This document shows positions 35,812-46,200 of a DNA stretch of 64,000 bases, piece by piece. The DNA is from Rotaria macrura (taxonomy: Eukaryota; Rotifera; Eurotatoria; Philodinida; Philodinidae): NCBI GenBank assembly GCA_900239685.1, contig OENT01000138.1, forward strand, positions 124,001 to 188,000, given 5' to 3'. The stretch's first letter is position 1; each line of letters begins with the position of its first letter. The notes under the pieces are model-generated. The model had not been told where the DNA came from, did not search any database, and worked only from the letters and a program-made list of their open reading frames with translations. The translations under genes and the position numbers were made by a program.

Positions 35812-37538
35812 TGCAGCAACAGCGTTTCTAATAGAAATCTGAAACAAAAAGTCAAATGACACTTTATGTTTGAAATCAAAGTGTAAAATGACACTTTGTT
35901 TTTCTAAACAGAGTGTCACAAAGTTTCCAAAGTGCAAAGTGTTAGAATTCGATTAAAGAAAAAGAAATATTTAATACAAATTTGTTTTAGGTATTCTAAT
36001 GGAAGAGACCCTCACATCTAGCTCTTGTAAAATTCGGGTTTTTGTCAAGTGAATTCTTCAGCGTTTTATTCAGAGTTTTGTTTACTAATTTAAAAAAAAA
36101 CTGTAATCTAAGTCATTTTTTGAATCCAAAGCTATCCAATTGTGGTCCTGAGTTATCGATCTCCCACATACTTCTCCTGTATCTTGAGATATTGAGACTA
36201 TGAGGGATAGTTTAACTCTGAAAATATTGCTGTGAAAGCAGACTTTTCCAGAAAATGATTTGTTTTGCGAAAAGAAGGTATCTGTTTCAGGGAGAAGTTG
36301 CTTTTTAAAGATTATTTTTCACGAAGAAGTTTCACATAGATTGTCTCTTGTGAAAAAAGAGTTTGTTTATAAAAAGAATTTCAGAAAAAAATGACGTTAA
36401 CTTCAAAGTAAAGTTAAAGTACTACTCCTGATTGAGACGCTTTCCTTGCATGCCTGCATAAGATTCAATAGAAAATATACATAGTTTAATTTAAACATGA
36501 AGAGTATACATATATTTTGCACGTAGAACATTGTTCACGGGTAAGGACGATGTGTATAAAATAAACTAGTACGTCGTACTAAAATCCAAATACATCTCGT
36601 AGTCACATCACTGCGAATTATACTTGTCTCAATAAATGATGATAAGAAAAGCATTTGCATAAGTTGCTTCCAAGGTACTGTCAAGTATAAAAGAATAACA
36701 ATAATTGAAATCGAAATGCAGGGAAACGTTCCAATAAATCCAAATACTAAGTAGAGGATGCTAGGATAATAAATACATCAATATTAATCACAAAATTCAG
36801 AAGTTGGGATTGGAAGATGTTTTCGATGCACAGCCCAGGAGGATCATTCCGACCATTGGATCCAATCGGATTCATGTCGGATCCGATCATGTTTCTATCG
36901 GAATTTCTCTTATCCGACGAAATCACATCGGATTTCTGGTTGCGATCCGAGATTCGGATACCTAGTATTGGATTTTATCGAATCCTAGTATCGGAATCCG
37001 ATTGGATTGCATCGTATGATAAAACAGGGCTCCAATATTGCCCAGAACGAAGGTGAGTAATCAGATCCTATCGTGTCGCCTTAATACTTACAGGATTTCA
37101 TCGGAAGTAACTGGGAACCCAGTGACCCGGAATCCGATATAAAATCCGACTGGATACGAATAACTTTTTACAGATCTCTATCAGTTCTCGTCGGATTCCG
37201 ACAAAACCCGATGAAATCCGGACCGGATTCCTGGTCACTGGATTCTTCGACCTGGGTGGGATTAAATGCTGATTCGTACACAAATAAGAAAATAGGTTTC
37301 TTCCGTCGGATCCGTTACTGTTTCCACAACCCGGATTCCCATAAGATTTCATCGGATCGTAGGATCCGATCGGATTCATTCACCTGGGAGCAAAGTATAA
37401 ATTATTCTCAGCAAGGGTCGGCTTGACACTTTGTTGTCATCAGCAAAGTGTCAAACACAGTGTCAATCGAATATCGCAAGGGTCTTGAACACTTTGTAAC
37501 AAAGGCTGACACTTGCTGTTAGAAACACTGTACAGCAA
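35812..37538. mobile_element. Non-autonomous hAT-like DNA transposon with 8-bp target duplication
   Basis: Element body is 35820-37530. The left end reads CAGCGTTTCTAATAG and the right end, reverse-complemented, reads CAGTGTTTCTAACAG. The CAG-YG start is typical of hAT termini. Flanking 8-mers are TGCAGCAA (35812-35819) and TACAGCAA (37531-37538), matching at 7 of 8, as expected for an aged hAT target-site duplication. Both ends carry clustered subterminal copies of TGACACTTTG or its complement (about 35856-35940 and 37425-37515), the usual form of transposase-binding repeats. No transposase is encoded. The middle (36830-37390) is an array of degenerate GGATCCGAT words. Assignment rests on TIR, target duplication and subterminal repeats. 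Confidence 0.75.
36830..37390. repeat. Degenerate ATCGGAT/GGATCCGAT word array inside the hAT-like element
   Basis: The palindromic words ATCCGAT, TCGGAT and GGATCCGA recur every 10-30 bp on both strands without a fixed period. Base composition is much more GC-rich than the surroundings. The frames at 36817-37056, 37098-37379 and 37211-37426 are translations of this array, not genes. Confidence 0.75.
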
Positions 37539-37935
37539 AGTCATCTAAAGAACTGCATAAAGTACAGTAATTAAAAAAGAAACGACACTAATCTAACGTT
37601 CTCTACAGATTACAGTTCAGCAAAAGAAGATCAAGCATCAAGAATTTAGCGTACCCTAAAAGTTGCAGTCCAGTAGATGAAAATAGCTCAGTAATAATTT
37701 AATGTGCTCAAAAAAATCACAGTGTATGAGAACAACAATACTAGATCTTACATATTCTAACAATGTTAGGTTTGGTCTTTATTCATTCAGATAATTTGAA
37801 ATAAGAGAAAGTTTAAAATTAAACGATTTTAATTTTAAACTTTAAGCTAGCAAGCGAGAAGACACGGGTGAAGGTTTGCCCACTTTGTATCTTATACTTT
37901 CATATGATAAGTAATTTTCCCCCTCTATATCTTCA

Positions 37936-38250
37936 GTTGTTCCAGTTGGTATCTATGCTCTCAATATTCCTACTTGTGCTGCGTGGAATTCAACGGTATT
38001 ACCGTTACTGGTAATGCCAATAGAACTTTAGGTTCTGATCTCGGATCTCTTAGTTCTCCAATTGGCATCTTTGTTGACAACAATAATATATTGTACATAG
38101 CAGATCGAGACAATCATCGCTATTGTCAAATATTTTCCGAATGCCACTACTGGTATCCTTGTGGCAGGTAATTGTACTCTTAGAAATACTTCTTTTCAAC
38201 CCAATACCCCAAGAGGCGTAGCTGTTAATCAATACGGAAATGTATTAGTT
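37936..38250 (+). pseudogene. NHL-repeat protein fragment, frameshifted
   Basis: Translation gives an NHL beta-propeller stretch in pieces: PVGIYALNIPTCAAWNST, then after a one-base loss near 37995 GITVTGNANRTLGSDL and SSPIGIFVDNNNILYIADRDNHR, then after a one-base gain near 38122 NATTGILVAGNC and PRGVAVNQYGNV. Repeat cores such as PxGIFVDNNNxLYIAD and the NHR triplet are clear. No start, no complete propeller, and the frame is interrupted where the small foldback element begins (38247). It is a dead fragment of a larger NHL-repeat gene. Such genes are abundant in some invertebrate genomes, including rotifers; that link is inference. Confidence 0.75.
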
Positions 38251-38391
38251 ATACTGACCGTAACATCATTAAAATAGGGTCGTATACGGCCGTATTTTCA
38301 GTACTCGGCTCCGTCTACGGTAGTGTTTCTGGCCACAGTAATAAAGGGTCGTATACAGTCTTATTTTAATGATGCTACGGTCCGTATAACT
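38247..38391. mobile_element. 145-bp foldback (MITE-like) insertion in the NHL pseudogene
   Basis: Terminal inverted repeats of about 41 bp begin AGTTATAC-GACCGTA-CATCATTAAAATA at both ends with about six mismatches, leaving a loop of roughly 60 bp. The NHL reading frame stops being recognisable exactly at the left end. No clear target duplication was found. The superfamily cannot be assigned. A second CGGTCCGTAAC word lies just outside at about 38404. Confidence 0.65.
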
Positions 38392-38885
38392 GCAGCAAGT
38401 AAACGGTCCGTAACGGATATCCGTTTTGATTGACCAGTATAGTGGAGAATCGAAAAAAGAAAACAGTCATTATTTCATAAAACTCTTGAGAGTATGAACG
38501 TTGCTTGAATGTGAACTAAACAAAATAAAATCTTTAGAAAATGTTCATGTAATATTCATAATATTATAAGTCAAAGCAGCAATACCAAAATTTTTTGTTC
38601 ATATCAAAAATGAAAACAGGACAGGTACTGTGATTGTCTTGACGTTTTTCGACGCAACAGGGCAAGAGAGGACACACAGTACATGGTTCTCTATTTTATA
38701 TGTAAATTTAATTTTGGACTGCATTTCTGCAAATTTTTCCTCTAAATGTTACAATGCTAACAGTAACCTTTTACAAATTACACGTTAAACATTACTTATA
38801 GGCGTCAGTATGGAAATAGTAAACAATGTTTGCATCATATAATATTATTCTTTGTCATAGCTAGATTTCAAATTCGCAATGATAC

Positions 38886-40627
38886 TTAAGAGACGTTCCA
38901 TGAAAATATCAGCTATAGCCGAAACATGGGGGTCAACCGATTTTGGCTTTAACCCCCTATAAATTTCAGTAGTTGTCTACCACATATGAATCCAAAATAT
39001 TACGGCTTAAAGAATTACCTGTGGTCCGCTAGAGCCAATGGAACACACACACTCTAAAAAATTGTGAAAAAAATGTGAAAATTTCACTTAATTTTTATTT
39101 TGAATTTTTTTGTCAGAAATTTGCTACTGTTAAAATTGAGTCATGTACCATTCGATAGAGCTTGATTTACTCTACAAAACTGTTGATACGGTTCTTCTAT
39201 ACCTTCTCATTTTTGAATTGAAAAAATTGAAATACTATGGTTTTTTCACATATGAAATTTGATCGATTTTTTAGTTTTTCATCCTTAAACATAGGACAGA
39301 AACAAATTACCAAAACAAAACTTATGCACTTTTGTAGCCCATTCAATTCTGCATCGAATCATATAATAGACACTGTTTTAAATTGTGCGAGCCGTGCAAT
39401 CTTTCAACTTGAATACTGGCGACTGACGTCATATTTTACCTTTTTAAGCATAAGGTCACATTTATATCCGTGTTTTTTTTTCTCGTAATCTTTTATCTTC
39501 AAAGTCGAATCAGATACCAATCGATAGAGCTTTGCTTGCTCTACAAAACCATATGTAAAATATTTTTCTACAGGCTAAACTTAGAACAAAAATGGCCTCA
39601 AAAGTCATTTTAAAGAATATCCATGAATTAAAGCGTTAAAATAGACCCTATAATTTGGTTGCTTCAGAAAATAATACAGAATCTTCATCGAATGGCATAA
39701 AAGTTCTCTGGTGTAATTCAGCATACTTCCCTCTATAAACTCATCTAAAAATCTCTTTGAAAACGAAAAAAAAACTTTTTTCCAAAAACCCCTGNAACTT
39801 TTATGCCATTCGATGAAGATTCTGTATTATTTTCTGAAGCAACTAAATTATAGGGTCTATTTTAACGCTTTAATTCATGGATATTCTTTAAAATGACTTT
39901 TGAGGCCATTTTTGTTCTAAGTTTAGCATGTAGAAAAATATTTTACATATGGTTTTGTAGAGCAAGCAAAGCTCTATCGATTGGTATCTGATTCGACTTT
40001 GAAGATAAAAGATTACGAGAAAAAACAACACGGATATCAATGTGACATTATGCTTTTAAAAAGGTAAAATATGACGTCGGTCGCCAGTATTCAAGTTGAA
40101 CGATTGCACGGCTCGCACAATTTAAAACAGTGTCTATTATATGATTCGATGCAGAATTGAATGGGCTACAAAAGTGCATAAGTTTTGTTTTGGTAATTTT
40201 ATTTTTTGCCGTACATTAGGCTAAAATACTGTGAAATCCACGAAATTCGAAATGCTGAAAAACCACAGTATTTCGACTTTTTCGAATTTATGCTCAAGTT
40301 GTAAAGAAATGCCATTCATATAGTTTTGTAGAGCAAAGAAAACTCTATCGATTGGTATATAATATAACTTCAATAGCAAAAGATTTTCAACCGAAAATAT
40401 CGAAAAAAGTGAGAGGCCAATTTTTCGCAATTTTTTACATGTTTTTTGAGGGTGTGTGTGATCGGACGGCCGTAGCAGACGAATGATAAATTTTTAAACC
40501 GTAATATTTTGGATTCATATATGGTAGACAACTTCTGAAATTTATAGGGGGTTAAATCAAAAATCGGTTGACCCCCATGTTTTTCCATATTAAAAAATAG
40601 TCGATATTTTCATGGAGCGTCTCTTAA
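38886..40627. mobile_element. 1.74-kb palindromic foldback element bounded by TTAA
   Basis: The arms 38886-39710 and 39796-40627 are near-complete inverted copies of each other (about 825 and 832 bp) around an 85-bp spacer. Both ends read TTAAGAGACGYTCCATGAAAATATC. TTAA at each end suggests a piggyBac-like target site; TA-type insertion (Tc1/mariner-like) with a TAAGAG terminus is also possible. Each arm has an internal direct repeat (about 39138-39182 and 39503-39551) holding a TAGAGC...GCTCTA mini-hairpin. No transposase is encoded. An ambiguous base (n) sits at 39795, where the spacer meets the right arm. Confidence 0.75.
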
Positions 40628-41689
40628 CTCCATCGCATAGTTGTGCGATGCTTTTCATAACTGCCGATTTCTTCAGCGCCATAATAATCTCTGACAGGTA
40701 ATAAGCAGGTCGACATATTGGTAGTTACATAGTTTTGCTATAGCTGTGTTGTTTGTGATATTGTGAGTTGAGATTCGCTATACTTTGAAATATTTGTTTA
40801 CTATTTTTGAGTAACTTTATGATTGTAACATTTTCCTAAATGCTTGTTCCCTCGGGGGTCCCTGTTTTTGCAATAGCAGCAAAATTTAATAAATATTCAT
40901 CTTTGTTTAGAATGAGGCTTCGAGTAAGTAACTATATCCCATGAGCTTCCGTGAAATTTTGAATAATTGCTGCGAAACGAAAATTTCGTTCATCAATTTT
41001 TGTTGAATCGTTAAAACAAAATTATTTCTATTTCATCTTAGATATAAGTTTTCTAACGTAATCTTTACTGACTCGATCCTTTTAATGGATAAGGCGAATC
41101 TATTTAAGTCTTTAGTTAGTTTTCATATCAAATGAGAATGTAACTTCAAATGCGAATGCTTACTTCATTGATACCACTTATAAATATACTAACTAATAAT
41201 ATTTGGCAGTATGTAGCTGTGAGAAGAACATTTGTGATCGATTCGAATAGACAACTTTTCTAAAATTTTGGAAACCTTTTAATTTTGGGCTGCTATGTAA
41301 TTATTAGTCTCATCGACCAAAATTTCATCAATTTTCTCTTTCAGAAATTTAAGCAGATCTCATGTGAGTACGGAAAATTGTGTCGTCTAAGAATATTCTA
41401 TACAAAAATTATCTATCAACATAAAGTATAATTCATACTGGTTGCATGTTGCAAGTGCTTTATTAATAAAATGTTTTATCAATGTGCTACAAGGATACGA
41501 GATAGTGAAATACAGCAGACATAAGGTTTAACGATTCAAATATACTACAAATGGCTACTAGTAGAAAATAGCATTATTATATATACTTGCAACTAAAAGT
41601 TTTCTTTGCATAAAAATAATTTGCCAATATCACTACTGTTGTCGAATGTTGGTAACCTTTTCGTCTCTATCATCGCCATTATATGAAAT

Positions 41690-41850
41690 AATGACACGCT
41701 TTGGTTGTGGAACAGAGCTCCGAATGGGATGGGACGAATTTTCTTCATCCGCCCCATCCCATCCCATCTCATGCAATTTAAAAGACAGCCTATCCCGTCC
41801 CATGGGATTAGAAAGTCATCCCATCTTGTCCCATGGGATTTCATGCAATA
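41690..41850. repeat. Degenerate CCCATCCCATGGGAT word array
   Basis: The words TCCCATC, CCCATGGGAT and GGGATGGGA recur irregularly, including the palindrome TCCCATGGGA twice. Frames on both strands (41593-41844 minus, 41646-41942 plus) are explained by this array. Confidence 0.65.
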
Positions 41851-42284
41851 TAAAATTCTATCATCTTATCAAATATATTGAAAATTTTCATATTGCTGAA
41901 AATCCTTTTATTTTTTCACTTTTCAAATACAATCTATTTTAACAAATAGAAGAAGAATTAACTTAATTTTCTTATATCCTCGACAACACTAAAGAAGTAA
42001 GTAGCACAACAATAATACTTTAGAATCATATTATTTTTAAAGAAGATCGACTGTTTTTTACTTCAATTCTTGCCTTTCTGATTCGTCGCAATATTCAAGA
42101 ATATTTGAGGTCGCAATGCTTCGTCAAGAAACTGTTCTGAAGCTATGTGATGACATAGTGAGGCTGAGCGCAGAAAAGAAATCTTATTTTCTTCATGAGA
42201 TCCAGTGTTCTATTTAGATTCTCGAAAAAGGAAATTATCAAAATTTCCAAAGTTACCATCAACGCGATAAATACTCAGTAGTGT

Positions 42285-42430
42285 AACCCGAGCTTTTAGA
42301 GATATTGGAAATTTCAAATATTTCAGAAATTTCGGATATTAGATAATTTTTGGAAGCACAGAAAAATTCAGAAACCAAACAATTGAAATTTCTGAAACTT
42401 CCAAAATTTTCTTTTTCTGGAAGTCTAAAA
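42285..42430. repeat. Degenerate GAAATTTC word array
   Basis: The palindromic words GAAATTTC, TTCAGAAATTTC and TTCCAAAATTTTC recur about every 10-25 bp on both strands. No protein relationship seen. Similar in style to the arrays at 36.8 and 41.7 kb but built on a different word. Confidence 0.5.
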
Positions 42431-42944
42431 ATTGCTGTAAAAACGCCGGTTTTCACTACATGGGTATTTCGAGACAACAGATTATGTTCTATAATATCCA
42501 CATGCGAGCTAGCCCGAAAAACCTTTAGTAACAATATACTAAATATTACAATGTCTGAGTTCAGAGTGAACCTATAATTTTGCACACTACTATATACGTG
42601 TATAACACACATGGTGAAGTTCTCCTTGACGTCAAGATGTTTGTTTTGAAATAAAAAACAGGCACTACTTCATATGTTGCATTATTTCAGAAACGGAAAA
42701 AAATTTTGATGCTGAAAATCTAGAATATTAAGCCGGAAAAATGTATAGGTGTTCATCTAATATGTAAAAAGGAATAAAAAGGGGTGACCCCATTTCGGTC
42801 CTAATTCAATGGTTGGTTGTGATCCACACAATTTTCTATGATTTAGATGAGAGTAACTTTTATAATCAAAATTAACAAGAAACATATTTGGCCAATCAAC
42901 AATACGAAAATACAGATAGTATTCATTTAGAGAAAATTTCTCTT

Positions 42945-43104
42945 TTATTTCTTCACCAATTTAGATTTCCCTGCTTGACCACTTAGAATTTCTAGTTGTA
43001 AATCTGTAAGCTCGTTCTTACTATGTTCATCCATTAGATCAAGAAGTTGAGAATTAATATCTTCAGTCAACTCAGTCTTTTTATTGAATGAAGTCTGGAG
43101 TTTT
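42945..43104 (-). CDS. Orphan terminal exon of an unrecognised coiled-coil-like protein
   Basis: Acceptor cttacag at 43105-43110 is followed by a 52-codon open frame ending in TAA. The peptide (KLQTSFNKKTELTEDINSQL, then LLDLMDEHSKNELTDLQLEI, then LSGQAGKSKLVKK) is amphipathic and Leu/Glu/Lys-rich, unlike the surrounding AT-rich noise. Just upstream (43160-43290, minus) another plausible frame reads IAKLFNTHLNENTKIAG and KDHVQLLYLRK, which could be the preceding exon with a weak donor. I do not recognise the family. It is a remnant or the last exons of an undetected gene. Confidence 0.3.
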
Positions 43105-43299
43105 CTGTAAGATGATGTTAAAATATTTGTTCATCTCAGAAAAGATTGTTGCAACGATAACTTTCTCAGATAAAGAAGTTGTACATGATCTTTCACTTCA
43201 TCGTCATTCCCTGCTATTTTTGTATTTTCGTTTAAGTGTGTATTGAAAAGCTTGGCAATTGAGCATTGATGCATTACGATTTGTAGTTGTGAAGTGCAT

Positions 43300-46200
43300 G
43301 CTACTCTTTTTTTTTTGAATATGTGTATTTTCACAATCGTTCCTAGTTAAATTTATTTAGCCGAATTATTGCATGGGTTTAGTTTAACCAATGAACGTTT
43401 AAAGATGAACGTTTCCTATGTTTTATAAGCATTAGTGAAGGCTTATTGTCGTCTTTCAACTAGACGAATTATAAGCGAACTGGAGAGGGACAGAAATGTG
43501 AAGTCATCGATTGGGACCCAAATGAAATAATTTCAAATGGCACCGAAATAAGGTAGGACTCATTCGGACCGAATCAGGAGTAAACCGAAGAAAAAGTTTT
43601 GTTTGTCGGTTTTTTTTTGTATTGTACCTTATTATCAACTTGTTATCTGTTTTTTCTTTCTCTTTCTTGTTTCTCAATACTGATAATTAGTTGATTCTGC
43701 CTCTCTAGTATGAATAAAGTGTGTGTTTTTTTAAATATTGTTCAACGAAGTATCATTTGAATTGAAGTATTACTTCATCAATAGTCCTTCATTTCAATCA
43801 CAATGAAAGTAAATAATTGAACGGTATATTTGAGACGTTTTACTTAGGAAAAACATACAGGAAAATTTTCTAAAACTGAGATCAATATTCACTTTTAAAA
43901 TCTTATGAACAATTGGCATTATTCAAAACGATATTATTCAAAGAGTTTCGAAAGATGTTTATTGTTGTAGTTTTATATTCTCAAATTGAATCATATAGTA
44001 AATGTTAGCCAATGGAACACAAATCGATTCGAAGCGAGTATAACTAGTACTATGATTTCACAAGTAGGTGTTGTTTTAGTTTTATGTTATGTAGACAAAG
44101 TCGTATGTACTACATGTCATTGCAATATAGATAACATTTGATCGATAATGAATATTTTAATACGAAAAATACGAATAGTTTTTCTTTGACATTTGAAAGA
44201 CAGTGAATATGAACGTGAACAAAAACTGCTCACACATATATGTGTATTAATATATTCCAATGAATAATCTATGATCATAAATGATTGTGATATTCAGGAA
44301 AAAATGATTCTCATCTATTTATAAATAATTACTAAACATAGTAATTGAGCGAAATTCGTTTGAATTTTTGACCTATTCGTCACGCCATGATCATAGAAGT
44401 AATCATTCTGGAACGGAAAATAAAACAATGAATGTCTTTTTGTTTTTAAAGAAAATTGATAAAGATGATTTTTCTCAATGTCGTCTACTTTTAATTACAA
44501 AACTTCTCGATAATCACCTTCTATCATTCTTTCATGTAAAATGATTCAATATTTAATAATGAAACAAACAATGATGATATCGAGCAACAATGTCAAAACA
44601 ATGATGACATGCTGCTTACTACAATATCTTGCATACTATACTAGTAGATTCTTGATGGAAAAATTAAAACTACCTCTTGCTCATTCTTTGTTATTAATAG
44701 CATATTCATGTACACCATTTAAACCATTGTATTTCTCTATTCTTGACACATTTCGATTATTGATAAAGTATGCATGCCAATATGCGTATGAATTTGTTCT
44801 TTTCCAATGTGCTATTTAGAAATTATTATTATCTTTAACTAAATTATAGAATCACTATTAGGATATCATCGATGTCTACATTTCATTGAAAAGGACATTT
44901 ATTTTATTAGACTTTTTAATCAAAATATTCTATTCTTAAATAATATAAGGTTAATTAATTTAAATTTTAAAATAACAATATAAATTCAGAAATTAAATTC
45001 ATTTTGATGAAAATCAAGTCTCAATTTCAGTATTAAGTCTTTGATTAGAATTTATTTTTAGTTTCCTTATTTAATTCTACTGATATGAATTGAGATAGTT
45101 TTCAATTCTATTGATTGGCTTTGAAATATGCATCGTTTTACTAGCCTATACACAGCTTCTAATCAATGTCCAACGGCCTATAATTAGATAATGTATCAAA
45201 TATGATTTCTAAAGAAAGTACTCAAAACTATCTTATCTCCTACTGATAAGCGTAAAATATTTTTATAGAATTGCTGAAAACCCTTTTCATTTTTCTGTTT
45301 AATATGAACATGCTGAAGATGAGTTAAGTTCCATTTTTTTATACAATGGAATCAGATGAGAATAGTTTGTATTCAGGAATCCAACGTGTGTTCCTCACAC
45401 AGGATATTGTCATTTAGTATAGCTGAACAGAAACTATTACCCATCCGATAGAACCTTTTGTTTGCTTTTGCAACAAATATATCCAAGTTGATGAATACCC
45501 GCGTTGAACTATTAGTACATGTTCAATGTCAGTTTATATCATCTCAAGTTTTCTCAGATGCAAGTCAAAATAATCCTTGATTGCAGTCATCAGGGGAGAA
45601 GATATTTCAATGCGCAGTGGTTTTCTATGCGAAACTGATTTAATTCTTGGTTCAAGCTCGCGACTTCGTATTATTAGTAAGCAACTCAATCGATCGAACA
45701 CCAATGCCTAGTGTTCATTTGAAAGAAATCATCGATAAAAATTTAAAAAAACCTCAAGAAAACTCTGCCATGAGAAGGAAGTTCCACATTCGTTGAAAAG
45801 TGAGATCATTCAAACACTGATGAATATTCGATCTTCGTGCTGTCAGTTACTCATTAACTTGGTGCATTACTTAATAGCTCAAGTGCACATAATTACAGAA
45901 TCATGACACCGGAGAATTCGAAAAGGAGAAATTTCAATTTAAAGAAAAAGCTGAATTCTAAGAGTGGAGGTTATTTCAAACGTGGGTATTAAATCAATGA
46001 TGTAAAAATAGATCACAATGGCAATATGTATGATGACATTAGTCATTATGCGTTGACATATTTCCAAATCATTTATCAACTTGTTCTTAGTACGTGCATA
46101 TGATGACAGTTTGATTCTTCTACAATACGAGAACGACCTATTGGACCATGAAAAGATGGGAAATCCTTCGGCACAGACACATTTCTATACATGTATAATT

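Noticed and set aside
36817..37426. Three frames inside the hAT-like element
   Set aside because: Explained by the GGATCCGAT word array; both strands give similarly long frames, as expected for palindromic repeats.
39237..40588. Frames in the arms of the palindromic element (e.g. 39237-39488 plus, 40370-40588 minus)
   Set aside because: Non-coding arm sequence; no transposase or other domain motifs.
42274..42592. Possible short transposon with AGTAGTGT ends
   Set aside because: Only about 8 bp of inverted similarity and no matching flanking duplication.
44541..44819. 92-codon plus-strand frame in the desert
   Set aside because: Composition as in random AT-rich DNA, no flanking splice signals or domain motifs.
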